From Sphingomonas sp. G-3-2-10 (lineage in GTDB: Bacteria > Pseudomonadota > Alphaproteobacteria > Sphingomonadales > Sphingomonadaceae), in assembly GCF_012927115.1 (NCBI RefSeq), contig NZ_JABBFY010000003.1, positions 124,001 through 188,000 of the forward strand: a stretch of 64,000 bases of DNA. Direction: 5' to 3'. A program made the position numbers and the translations under genes. This document shows, one piece after another, positions 38,301-46,441 of this stretch. Below the pieces are notes generated by a model. It was not told the DNA's origin, ran no database searches, and was given only the letters and a program-made list of their open reading frames with translations. Within the stretch, counting starts at the first letter, position 1. Every line of letters starts with the position of its first letter.

Positions 38301-39114
38301 AGCCGATCCCGATCTGCTTCTGGACATGCTCAGCGCTTTCGGATCCGGCCAGGAGCCTGACGGGCCGATGCTCGACTATTGGCGGATCGACCGTATCATC
38401 AAGGTGCTGGAAGAAAATGAGGTGGTCGATCGGATCCAGCTCGCGACGATGGAATGGGCGCTCTACCCCCTCCTCAAGCATGGCCGCGAGACGCCCAAAG
38501 TTCTAGCGGAGCAACTGGTCAACCATGCCGAGCTGTTCACCCAGCTGATCGAGATCGCCTTTCCCAAAGCGAGCGATCACGCGGACCCCGCCGACAGCAA
38601 CGACGAAGTCAGCAACGCTGCGGCCAGGGAACGCTCGCACAATGCGTATTGGCTGCTGCAGAGTTTGAACGTGCTGCCCGGCACCGATCGTGGGGGCCGG
38701 ATCGAGGCGAGCAGGTTCCGCAGCTGGATCGAGGCCGTCCGGCAGTATTTTCGGGGCGGTGATCAAGCCAAGCTGGCAGATGATCTGATCGGCGCCATGC
38801 TTGCGCATTCGCCTGGCGGCACCGACGGGCATTGGCCGCATGAGCTGGTGCGAGAAGTAATCGAGCTTCCTGATGCGGACGTCATTCGCGAAGGTTTCCT
38901 GGTCGGCGTTCGCAACAAGCGGGGGGTGACGACACGCGCCTATAACGAAGGCGGCGACCAGGAGCGGAGGCTTAGCGCGAAATATGAGGCCAGAGCAGCC
39001 GCCATCGCGGACGTCTGGCCCGAAACTGCCGAACTCCTGCGCAAGCTTGTAGACGCGTACAAGCGGGAAGCCGATCGGGAAGATGAGGACGCTCGCCTGC
39101 GGATCGAACGCTAA
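35368..39114 (+). CDS. Very large uncharacterised protein C (1,248 residues), nuclease-like N-terminus
   Basis: The N-terminal 120 residues have the pattern FPSGELVSRPGVDGMLD, VPGGKSVWEMGCD, then KATRDYEGR and TSFVFVTPRRW. The spacing of a DG pair, a WEMG strand and KA resembles a PD-(D/E)XK-type nuclease fold, which I recall at the front of other large uncharacterised proteins. At about residue 200 TPFVGIRGDSAEEAAAFACATL occupies the place of a P-loop, but the GKS/T is absent, so an NTPase, if present, is degenerate. The remaining 900 residues are helical and may be a repeat scaffold. It is probably the effector or sensor of the three-gene cluster at the end of the island. Confidence 0.7.
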   Translation: MNVRALHIIDWADSREAQDQLPALVRRLIHATAEVESIFFPSGELVSRPGVDGMLDAKGAAPWVPGGKSVWEMGCDQSPGAKATRDYEGRRDEADAGTSFVFVTPRRWRGKQEWATSKQAEGLWRDVILLDADDLEQWIERAPGVGIWLSEKLGIAGPGLHSPEHWWDRWSGQTRHAITAAAIFTGRDTAQAELVRHLQSETPFVGIRGDSAEEAAAFACATLIDVQLADRAVIVSDVDAYRWIDANPGLSFVIAATPEIGSEWRPRDGVKLIVPSNPSRAGRTGDETRSDVSLPRILRHDFEQALVELGHDPADAARLSRNTGRSWSIYRRVEARNPALAHPAWLDRPAARSLTTLCLVGAWISSESRDTAIVERIAGRAYADIERELRELANVDDSPILRIGDVWMALSPIELLHLVGPRITSDELDRFYEALERIFSERDPVLDIAADQRWSAAIYGKKRTASGLVIDGMGDSLVKLSVVGDVMGALTPARPSGRAALLVRRLLSNADRDRWLSLSNVLRELAEAAPEEYLLQLEAGIRSGDDGPAALIRETGRAGPGGGGCWHADLLWSLELLAWSPRRLVKVASLLAALSDTPVAGNWANTPMAALVSLFRPWWPQTAADERARITAIDRVIERYPEQCWTLLNDLSTGGGSFASPNAHPRWRTDDLGHTRPLKARSFNYERAIRTRTIALAGNRADRLADLLGELRSYHGKDQVAILDQAEAFIDKSDADRELLRAALRKYLWWEHSFNGTHEHGVQPHLDRTEQIYHSLAPEDLIVRHAWLFAADWIEPPEGNSLDDDGEALADRLRKSALAEIMDQLGGAAVMALARASAQPHLVGWTLGRYPEFEIDTAALLPLIEEPDTDSADVLLLRGYFNGLTDERLAALVASLETMPEIANSDGNFISLLLRLPPGPPVWERADQASAEVRGAYWRQMFPRPGRQPEDTQFVLGRLMEFERPRTALALAQFKPGEADPDLLLDMLSAFGSGQEPDGPMLDYWRIDRIIKVLEENEVVDRIQLATMEWALYPLLKHGRETPKVLAEQLVNHAELFTQLIEIAFPKASDHADPADSNDEVSNAAARERSHNAYWLLQSLNVLPGTDRGGRIEASRFRSWIEAVRQYFRGGDQAKLADDLIGAMLAHSPGGTDGHWPHELVREVIELPDADVIREGFLVGVRNKRGVTTRAYNEGGDQERRLSAKYEARAAAIADVWPETAELLRKLVDAYKREADREDEDARLRIER

Positions 39115-39382
39115 TCGCCCGGCCGGACCCTGGCCTTTGCGACTTCATAGTGCAGGAATTTGGCGCGCATTCGAGGGCCAAATCGCCGCGATTTGACAAA
39201 AAGTGTTTCGAAATATCTCGCTCGAATCCCCGATCTTTGCGTCCTTAGAATCAATCACTTAGATACCTGTCCGGACCCGGTTCGAGTCCGCATCGGAGCA
39301 AAAATTCTTGGGGGCCTCGGCGGGGGCGTCCGGGAAAATCACATCAATATTATGTTGTTATTTCATAATGATAGGTCGCGAC
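39115..39382. repeat. Island right-end region with arm-like repeat and tRNA fragment
   Basis: GGTTCGAGTCC (39279-39289) equals the T-arm sequence of the tRNA-Thr gene (6690-6700). TTGGGGGCCTCGG (39308-39320) equals 6826-6838 beside the integrase. Both occur once near each island end. No gene is visible. Confidence 0.6.
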
Positions 39383-39406
39383 CGAGACTCCTGTAGGCGC
39401 ACCACC
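39383..39406. other. Right attachment site (attR), degenerate tRNA-Thr 3' end
   Basis: CGAGACTCCTGTAGGCGCACCACC aligns with the tRNA 3' end CGAGTCCTGTAGGCGGCACCACC, with a 2-base insertion and a 1-base deletion. It marks the right boundary of the island; drift is expected because this copy is no longer part of a functional tRNA. Confidence 0.7.
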
Positions 39407-39523
39407 GACATCCTAGGAAATTTGCGTTTCCCGCATGGGCAGCGACGGCGATTCGCCGGAAGGCGCTGGACAGCGCCTCGCGCCCTCTTCCTGCGCCAGC
39501 GCTTACGATGCCGACGCGCTGAT

Positions 39524-40084
39524 TTAGGCGATCCCGTTCACACCCACCGGTGGTTGGGCGGGCGCTTCCTTTCGTGCTCGGAAGAACTGGCTCACGGCCA
39601 GAGCGAGAACGCTGAGAGCCATCGCGCCCAGCAGCCATTTGTTCATGTCGTAAACCTGATCCACGCTTTGCTTCAGCGCAGCGGCGGATTGCGAGCCGCC
39701 CTCCCGCAGCAGGCCAATCTCTTTTCTGAGCATCGGGATGGACAGGGCCTTTTCGGGGTCCTCGATAATAACGGCTTCGATCTTGCGCAGCCGGTTGTCC
39801 AGAGCGGCGATTTCCGCCCTTTGTACCTGGCTGTCATGCGGGATCTGCCCCGACGGGCCCTTCAGCTTCTCCATCTGCGCGCGCAACTCGGTAACATTGT
39901 GCCGAAGATCGGTAATGGTCTGGCGGACGGAGTCGCGCTCGATCGACTAAAGTTCGGGAAGCCTTTGCCTGCGGGCCTCCAGGTCCAGTATCACGGAAAA
40001 CATCATGATCGTTACCGCCATGATTGCAGCGGCAACGGTGAAGATGGAAGCAAGTCGAGCATTCCCCGAAAACCTAAGAGCCAT
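39524..40084 (-). pseudogene. Membrane-anchored coiled-coil protein with an in-frame TAG
   Basis: A strong AGGAGG ribosome site precedes ATG 40084. The frame encodes a first membrane helix (FTVAAAIMAVTIMMFSVILD) and a coiled-coil start (LEARRQRLPEL), meets TAG at 39947-39949, and continues in the same frame as SIERDSVRQTITDLRHNVTELRAQMEKLK, a long coiled coil, and a second membrane helix (WLLGAMALSVLALAVSQFF). The heptad-like pattern runs across the TAG, which is one base from CAG (Gln). Without it the protein would be 186 residues. Either a nonsense mutation has broken the gene, or only a short product is made; downstream restart at TTG 39886 is possible. Function unknown. Confidence 0.7.
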
Positions 40085-40326
40085 GAACCCTCCTGCGTAT
40101 GATCGCTGCGCATGCTTAACAGCCCTGATGGCAATAATGACAGGATTCACGGTGCAATATTTCCGACGCCAAAGCGTGAATGAGGAAGACTATCGTCGAT
40201 GGGCGCGCAGACGAGATAGACCCATTCCGGCCTAAAAATACCGTCGCCGGGGCATTGCTGACGGTCCGTCAACTCGTATCGTGGGCGTCACGAGATGAGA
40301 CTCGCCGTCTTGCGTAGGGGAACACG

Positions 40327-40569
40327 ATGCGATTTTTTCGAAAAGCGGTGCTTCCTCTCACGATTGTTATCCTGGGCGTTGCTTCGGCATCCATGACTGC
40401 GGCGACCTCTGCGCCGCCCAACGAAACGATCAACTACACCTATGACGCGCGCGGCCGGCTGGTGAAGGTCGAGCATAGCGGCAGCGTCAACAACAATCTT
40501 CAGGCCAACTATACCTACGACAAGGCCGAGAACCGCGTGACCGTCAACGTCACCGGGTCGCCGAACTGA
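40327..40569 (+). CDS. Small secreted YD-repeat protein (80 residues)
   Basis: ATG 40327 begins a signal peptide (hydrophobic residues 8-26, cleavage after about Ala25). The mature part has two YD/Rhs-type repeats: INYTYDARGRLVKVEHSG and ANYTYDKAENRVTVNV. Such short YD proteins occur beside large Rhs genes and may be remnants or helpers. The Rhs gene starts 49 bases downstream on the same strand, so the two are probably co-transcribed. Confidence 0.72.
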   Translation: MRFFRKAVLPLTIVILGVASASMTAATSAPPNETINYTYDARGRLVKVEHSGSVNNNLQANYTYDKAENRVTVNVTGSPN

Positions 40570-40618
40570 GTATCGTCGCGGCCTGAGTTTCTACATTTCA
40601 GTGAAGGGGGAAATTGCG

Positions 40619-43600
40619 ATGGCTTTTGTCGCAAAGGGATTTCGCGCGTCCGTGGCCGTTCTGCTGGGAACGTCGATACCCGCGATCGCGCAGGCGCAGA
40701 ACGTCCCGCCGATCCGTCAGGCCGTCGATCGGAACGGCGTCGATGTGATGGGCGGCACCTTCAACTTCGATACGGTTGACGTCGCGATCGGACCGGATGG
40801 TCCGTCGGGCCTCAGCTATGCGCGGAATGGCCGCGGGGTGGACAGCTACGATTCCGCGACGATCAGCATGAAAATCTCGGGTACCGTATATACGGTGAGT
40901 GTGGGCGGAAGATCCGAAAGCTTCACGCTTTCCGGCGGCGCCTTCGTTCCGGCGGAGGGGCAGGGATCGCAGCTGATCTACAACAGCTCCACCGACATGT
41001 ACGAATATACCTCGCCGACGGGTGTGAAGGCGATAATCGATCTGCGCTGGGACGGATCGACTGTAACCTACCCCAGTTATGGCCGCGCGACCCGTATCGT
41101 CTATCCGTCGGGTGAAGAGATTTCACTGACCTTCAAGACGGTGCAAGTCTGTGTCATCGACTATGAAACACCATGTCCCAACTTTACCAAGCGTACACGC
41201 CTGCAAAGCGTCGTTCACAGCAATGGTTACATGCTGCATTTCGACTATGCGCTCAATAATCCGACGGTGCGCGCCGACCTCAATCCGTGGCTCCAGCTGA
41301 CGCGCGTCACGGCATCCGATACGAATGTCGACAGCTGTCTGGCCACGGCGAATACCTGTACCTACACCTTGGCGTGGCCCTATGCCAGCTATGCATCCTC
41401 CACCGCCGGCGGTTACACGCAGTCGACGGTCACGGACCCGCTGAGCCGCGAGTGGCGCTATACCCGCAACAGTTCGACCGGGCAGCTGGTGGGTATCCGA
41501 AATCCGACCTCCACCAGCGCGGACACGACGTCCATCACCTATGATGGCAATGGGCGGGTCGCGTCCGTCACGGACGGCGGCGGCACCTGGGGCTATGGCT
41601 ATTCCGATGTCGGCACGACGCGCACCACGACCGTAACCGATCCGCTGAGCAATCAGCGTGTCATCGTGTCGAATCAGACGAACCTGACCGTAACCTCCGA
41701 CACGAACGAGCGCGGCAAGACCACCTCCTATCAATATGACGGTCAGGGGCGAGTTACGCGCGTTACCCAGCCCGAAGGGAATTATCTCGCCACCAGCTAT
41801 GACTCCCGGGGTAATGTTACCGAGACGCGGCAGGTCGCAAAAAGTTCGGGCCCGGCGGACATCGTCATCTCCGCCAGCTATGATTCGACCTGCTCGAACG
41901 CCCTGACCTGCAACAAGCCCAACAGCGTTACCGATGCGCGCGGCAACACCACCAACTTCACTTATGACAGCACGCATGGTGGCGTGACCGCAGTGACCGC
42001 GCCCGCGCCAGGCGGAAGTGGTACGCGGCCCGAGACGCGGTACAGCTACACGCTCAGCGGTGGCGAATATCTCCCCACCGGCACGTCGACCTGCCAGACC
42101 GGAGCGACGTGCACCGGCGGTGTGGCGGATGAAGTCAAGACGACGATCGCGTATAACGGCCAGGGGATTCCGACCAGCACTTCGGTGGGGGCGGGGGACG
42201 GCAGTCTGACCAGCACGACCGGCGTTACCTATACGCCCATCGGCCAGGTGGAGACTGTGGATGGCCCGCTTTCGGGTGCCGCGGATACGGTCACCTATCG
42301 TTACGATGCGGCCGGGCGGACGACGGGGATTATATCCGCGGATCCCGATGGCGCGGGCGCGCTCAAGCGTCGCGCCGAAAAGCGGACCTATGATTCCGCA
42401 GGCCGCTTGACCGTCGTTGAAATCGGCGTCGTCGATGGTACGACGGACACGGATTGGGCGGCGTTTGCTTCCGCTCAGCAAATCACGCGCACCTATGACG
42501 CAAACAGCCGCATTACCAAGGTGGTGCTGACCGCCGGCGGCAATACGCATCAGGTGACTCAATATAGCTTTGATGCGCTGGGACGTCCCGAATGTACCGC
42601 GCAGCGGATGAACCCCTCGACCTGGAGCTCCCTGCCGGGATCGGCGTGTACATTGGCGACCACCGGTTCGTCCGGGCCGGACCGCATCACCAGATACACC
42701 TACAACGCGGTCGGTCAGGTCGCCAAGGTGCAGACCGGCTATGGCGTGAGCGGTGTCGAGGCCGATGAAGTGACTTCGACCTACACCGACAACGGCAAGC
42801 TCGCGACTGTCACTGACGCCGAGGGCAACAAGACGACCTACGAATATGATGGCTTCGATCGCGTCGCCAAGACGCGTTTGCCCGACACCACCAAGGGGGC
42901 GGGCACCAGCTCGACGACCGACTACATCCAGCCGACCTATGACGCGAACCGCAACGTGACCAGCATTCGGCTGCGCGACGGCACGTCGATCGGCTTTACC
43001 TACGATACGCTCAACCGCCCGACCGCGAAGAACCTGCCCGGAAGCGAACCCGACGTCAGCTACACCTACGATCTCCTGGGGCGGATGACGGGCGCCAGCC
43101 ACACTGGCAACGACCTGACCTTCACCTACGACGCACTGGGCCGGAACCTGAGCGCCCGGAGCAGTGGACTCGATACGATCAACTTTAACGGGACAGTGTC
43201 CTACGAATATGATCTCGCCGGACGTCGCACCAAGCTGAGTTGGCCCAATGGCCAATATGTCACCTATGACTATCTCGTCACCGGCGAGATGGCGGTGATC
43301 CGCGAAAATGGCGCGACTTCGGGCATCGGCGTGCTCGCCACCTATGCCTATGACGATCTGGGCCGCCGCACGAGCCTGACCCTCGGCAACGGCGTGGTGA
43401 CGACCTATTCGGTCGATGGTGTCTCGCGCCTGTCGTCGCTGTCGCACAACCTTTCGGGTTCGGGCGACGACGTCACTACCAGCTTCACCTATAACCCCGC
43501 CAGCCAGATCGCCGGGCAGACCCGGACCAATGACGGCTATGCCTGGGGTGGCCACTATAATGTCGGCCGCAACTACACTTCCAACGGCCTCAACCAGCTT

Positions 43601-44863
43601 ACCGCCGCGGGTGGAACCAGCCTGGGTTATGACGCTCGCGGCAACCTGACTTCATCGGGCAGCGACAGCTTCGGTTATAGTTCGGAGAATTTACTCACCA
43701 GCGCGACGGTCGGCAGTACCAGTTCGACGCTGCAATATGATCCGCTGGGCCGTCTGTACAAGATTGCGGTCAGCTCGGTCGGTCAGCGTTTCCTGTATGA
43801 CGGTGCCGAGCAAATCGCGCAGATGAACGACGCGGGAATCATGCAGCGCCGCTATGTCCGCGGCCCCGGCGCGGACGAGGTGCTGGTGGAATATACGGGT
43901 TCTGGGACGGTTACCCGAACGTTCCTTCAGACCGACGAGCGCGGATCGATCGTGGCGCGGACCGACGCGACCGGCGCGAAGGTCGCGATCAACAGCTATA
44001 ACGAATATGGGATTCCGGCGAGCGGGAATGCCGGGCGGTTCCAATATACCGGGCAGGCGTGGCTGCCGGAGCTGGGCATGTATTACTACAAGGCCCGGGT
44101 TTATTCGCCGACGCTGGGGCGGTTCTTGCAGACCGATCCGATTGGATATGGCGATGGGATGAATACATATGCTTACGTAAGAAATGATCCGGGGAATTTT
44201 AGAGATCCGTCTGGATTAGGTCGCGTTTGGAGCTGTGTTACTTGGCCAGATTACGGTAGCGATTGTGGCTGGAACGATGATGGTCAAGAAGAATGTCGGC
44301 CGTCATCCGGGTGGTTTGATTTTGTAGGATGCATTCCTGGACTGAAAGACTATAGCACACCGTATATCGAACCTAGGCCCGAGGAGCAAAACGAAGAACC
44401 GGAAAACGAACCTGATCCTTGTCGAGCGGCATTGGCTGCAAGTGCAAGAAATGGAAAAATAACTACGTGGGGAATTAGCAAGCAGGGCGCATTTGTACTG
44501 GGAATGGGCGTAGTTACAGGTGGATGGAAAGATGATAGCACTGGAGCTACTGGCTATTTTACTAGTACGGTATTCTTGGAGGGTATTGCAGCCGGTAGCG
44601 CAAATTTTGAAGGAACCGTTTCTAGGTCTGGTCTAAGAGGATTTGTAGGCGGGTCGGATACGGTTTCCGTTGGTGTATCCTTTCCTGGGGCTTCAATTGG
44701 ATACTCTAGTCAAATTGACATTAATACCAAGAAAGAGAATGGTAGGGGTTTCAATATTTCATTTAATAATCCATTCAATCCAAAATCTTGGCGTGTAAAT
44801 GTTGATCTAACAGCCGGTTTTTCTAACACGAGTATTTTTGGATGCAAAATGCCAAAGAAATAA
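40619..44863 (+). CDS. Rhs/YD-repeat polymorphic toxin-type protein
   Basis: The 1,414-residue protein begins with a Sec signal peptide (cleavage near AQAQ, residue 27) and then many YD repeats of the form YDxxGRvtxv (for example TSITYDGNGRVASVTDGGG, TYEYDGFDRVAKTR). The Rhs core signature YYYKARVYSPTLGRFLQTDPIGYGDGMNTYAYVRNDP lies at about residues 1154-1195. The 210 residues after it are the variable tip. At about base 44160 the DNA turns from GC-rich to AT-rich, so tip and following gene were acquired together. The tip is glycine/serine and strand-rich (GISKQGAFVLGMGV, GSDTVSVGVSFPGASIGYSS) with no nuclease motif I can name. GTGAAGGGGG precedes ATG 40619. Confidence 0.9.
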   Translation: MAFVAKGFRASVAVLLGTSIPAIAQAQNVPPIRQAVDRNGVDVMGGTFNFDTVDVAIGPDGPSGLSYARNGRGVDSYDSATISMKISGTVYTVSVGGRSESFTLSGGAFVPAEGQGSQLIYNSSTDMYEYTSPTGVKAIIDLRWDGSTVTYPSYGRATRIVYPSGEEISLTFKTVQVCVIDYETPCPNFTKRTRLQSVVHSNGYMLHFDYALNNPTVRADLNPWLQLTRVTASDTNVDSCLATANTCTYTLAWPYASYASSTAGGYTQSTVTDPLSREWRYTRNSSTGQLVGIRNPTSTSADTTSITYDGNGRVASVTDGGGTWGYGYSDVGTTRTTTVTDPLSNQRVIVSNQTNLTVTSDTNERGKTTSYQYDGQGRVTRVTQPEGNYLATSYDSRGNVTETRQVAKSSGPADIVISASYDSTCSNALTCNKPNSVTDARGNTTNFTYDSTHGGVTAVTAPAPGGSGTRPETRYSYTLSGGEYLPTGTSTCQTGATCTGGVADEVKTTIAYNGQGIPTSTSVGAGDGSLTSTTGVTYTPIGQVETVDGPLSGAADTVTYRYDAAGRTTGIISADPDGAGALKRRAEKRTYDSAGRLTVVEIGVVDGTTDTDWAAFASAQQITRTYDANSRITKVVLTAGGNTHQVTQYSFDALGRPECTAQRMNPSTWSSLPGSACTLATTGSSGPDRITRYTYNAVGQVAKVQTGYGVSGVEADEVTSTYTDNGKLATVTDAEGNKTTYEYDGFDRVAKTRLPDTTKGAGTSSTTDYIQPTYDANRNVTSIRLRDGTSIGFTYDTLNRPTAKNLPGSEPDVSYTYDLLGRMTGASHTGNDLTFTYDALGRNLSARSSGLDTINFNGTVSYEYDLAGRRTKLSWPNGQYVTYDYLVTGEMAVIRENGATSGIGVLATYAYDDLGRRTSLTLGNGVVTTYSVDGVSRLSSLSHNLSGSGDDVTTSFTYNPASQIAGQTRTNDGYAWGGHYNVGRNYTSNGLNQLTAAGGTSLGYDARGNLTSSGSDSFGYSSENLLTSATVGSTSSTLQYDPLGRLYKIAVSSVGQRFLYDGAEQIAQMNDAGIMQRRYVRGPGADEVLVEYTGSGTVTRTFLQTDERGSIVARTDATGAKVAINSYNEYGIPASGNAGRFQYTGQAWLPELGMYYYKARVYSPTLGRFLQTDPIGYGDGMNTYAYVRNDPGNFRDPSGLGRVWSCVTWPDYGSDCGWNDDGQEECRPSSGWFDFVGCIPGLKDYSTPYIEPRPEEQNEEPENEPDPCRAALAASARNGKITTWGISKQGAFVLGMGVVTGGWKDDSTGATGYFTSTVFLEGIAAGSANFEGTVSRSGLRGFVGGSDTVSVGVSFPGASIGYSSQIDINTKKENGRGFNISFNNPFNPKSWRVNVDLTAGFSNTSIFGCKMPKK

Positions 44864-45279
44864 TTTCGAGTTTGTTTGTCATTTTGATCATCGGTGGATC
44901 GTGTTCCAATTTTGGATCAGATCCATTGAATGATAAACTTGATAAGCATGAAATAATTGGATGCTATAAATCGCACGATGCGCCAGATATTAAATTAAAT
45001 CTGGAAAATATCGTGAGTGATTCTAATGTAATATATAGCGAATATGAATATGGGCTTGTAGGTAGAAACAATGATCCTGTAATCGTCGTTTTTCCTAGAA
45101 ACGCATTAATTAAAATATCCGATTCAGGTGGAAAAGAATTTTATAAATTTGATAAATATCTTGAAGAAAAAGGCAGGGATTTCAGCTTTGATGTGGACAG
45201 ATCTGCAAAAGGCATAATTATAACAATACCTTCTTTTCCCGATATGATCATGCATAAATATAATAAAGTCGATTGCTAA
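44842..45279 (+). CDS. Putative immunity lipoprotein paired with the Rhs tip
   Basis: The 145-residue frame overlaps the end of the Rhs gene by 22 bases and is strikingly AT-rich, like the Rhs tip. It begins with a lipoprotein-like signal (SSLFVILIIGGSC, Cys at about residue 21). The mature part is acidic and strand-rich: HEIIGCYKSHDAPDIKLNLENIVS, EYEYGLVGRNNDPVIVVFP, KGIIITIPSFPDM. No family is recognised. Position, overlap, composition and a periplasm-facing location match an immunity protein that neutralises the linked toxin tip. Direct evidence is lacking. Confidence 0.7.
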   Translation: MQNAKEIISSLFVILIIGGSCSNFGSDPLNDKLDKHEIIGCYKSHDAPDIKLNLENIVSDSNVIYSEYEYGLVGRNNDPVIVVFPRNALIKISDSGGKEFYKFDKYLEEKGRDFSFDVDRSAKGIIITIPSFPDMIMHKYNKVDC

Positions 45280-45543
45280 ATATTCAAAAATCACTTCATT
45301 TAGTTTGAAAATGTATTATAATAATACCTTATTGGTTTGGCTGCGTAAGATATTTCTAATTCATGTGAATAATTTCGATCATGTATGGCCGGTCTTGTCC
45401 ATCGACTATTCGGCTATCGTTGCATATGCCTAATCTGGCAATCGGCGGCAGCAGGCTCTCTTCGAGCGACCAAAAACTCCCTCGCAACCTGTTGGCCGGG
45501 GCGGTTCGGGCTCGCTGGAACGACGGGGTCGATACTGTCGGCC

Positions 45544-46434
45544 TCAGACTTGGATCGCCTCCAACCCCATCGCAACCGCCCCCATCGGCCCCGCCAGCGT
45601 CCCGAGCCCCGGCGGGCCTAACCGCCGGTCCAACTGCCCGGCATAGTCCGAAAGCGAGCCATAGCCGCAGATACCGGCTGCGAGCCGCGCGCGAACGAGG
45701 GGGAATAGCGCCTCCCGCGCCGCCATCACCCCGCCGCCGATCGCGATGCGCTCAGGCGCCGCGACCATCACCAGATTGTGGAGCAGCCCCGCCAGATCGT
45801 GGATGAAATGATCCCATTCCGGCCCGTCGTCGGGCAGTTCCTGCCCCGGCCGGCCGAAGCGGCGGGCGAGGGCGGGGCCGGAGATCAGGCCTTCGACGCA
45901 ATCGCCGTGGAAGGGGCAGGCGCCCGCGAAGCTGTCGCCCGCTGCCCGCGCCACGCGCATATGTCCGGCCTCGCCATGCGCCACGCCCTGTACGGGCTGT
46001 CCGCCCGAGATCAGCCCGACGCCCACGCCGGTGCCGATCGTAATATAGCAATGGCTGGAGAGTCCTTGCGCCGCGCCCCAGCGCCCTTCAGCCAGCGCCG
46101 CGCCGACGACATCGGTCTGGATCGCCAGCGGCTTCCCATAGCGGGCGGCAAGGCGCCGGGTCAGGTCGGTGCCGGACCAGCCGGGCTTGGGCGTCCGGCT
46201 GACCGATCCGAATGCCGGGCTGGCGGGATCGAGGTCGAGCGGGCCGAAGCTCGCCACGCCGATCGCGTCGAACCGCCAGCCATCGACCACGGCTTCGAGC
46301 GCCGCGAGCGTCGTCGCGGGATCGGCGGTGGGCACGGTTTCGCGCGCGCGGATATCGTCCGGGCCGGTCGCGAGGATCGCGACGCATTTGGTGCCGCCCA
46401 GTTCGAGGCCGGCGATCAACGGAGCGGAAGCCAT
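45544..46434 (-). CDS. ROK-family sugar kinase, probable fructokinase
   Basis: The 296-residue kinase has the ROK phosphate motif ELGGTK (11-16), IGTGVGVGLISGG in the middle and the zinc-binding segment HMRVAR...CPFHGDCVEGLISGPALARRFG (about 150-185), which in this form is typical of fructokinases. It would turn fructose into fructose 6-phosphate. The gene is last in the polyol operon, after the mannitol-dehydrogenase-family gene by 7 bases, so it fits conversion of mannitol or sorbitol through fructose. ATG 46434 is chosen at the family N-terminus; the frame continues open further upstream. Confidence 0.85.
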   Translation of the reverse strand: MASAPLIAGLELGGTKCVAILATGPDDIRARETVPTADPATTLAALEAVVDGWRFDAIGVASFGPLDLDPASPAFGSVSRTPKPGWSGTDLTRRLAARYGKPLAIQTDVVGAALAEGRWGAAQGLSSHCYITIGTGVGVGLISGGQPVQGVAHGEAGHMRVARAAGDSFAGACPFHGDCVEGLISGPALARRFGRPGQELPDDGPEWDHFIHDLAGLLHNLVMVAAPERIAIGGGVMAAREALFPLVRARLAAGICGYGSLSDYAGQLDRRLGPPGLGTLAGPMGAVAMGLEAIQV

Positions 46435-46441
46435 GATGGCG

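Larger units (their letters stand above)
6698..39406. mobile_element. tRNA-Thr-integrated genomic island, about 32.7 kb, mobilizable type
   Basis: The left limit is the 3' end of tRNA-Thr(CGT). A P4-type tyrosine integrase lies just inside it. The right limit is a degenerate copy of the same tRNA end at 39383-39406: TCCTGTAGGCG is shared, followed by CACCACC after loss of one G. A 13-base sequence TTGGGGGCCTCGG occurs at 6826-6838 and again at 39308-39320, as integrase arm sites would. Between the limits are a relaxase, AlpA- and excisionase-like regulators and several defence-type modules; housekeeping genes are absent. No type IV secretion genes are present, so it would need a helper to transfer. 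Degeneration of the right copy, a frameshifted relaxase and a truncated gene suggest an old insertion. Confidence 0.8.

Noticed and set aside
41123..43555. An 810-codon minus-strand frame inside the Rhs gene
   Set aside because: It mirrors the YD repeats on the other strand and has no recognisable domain.
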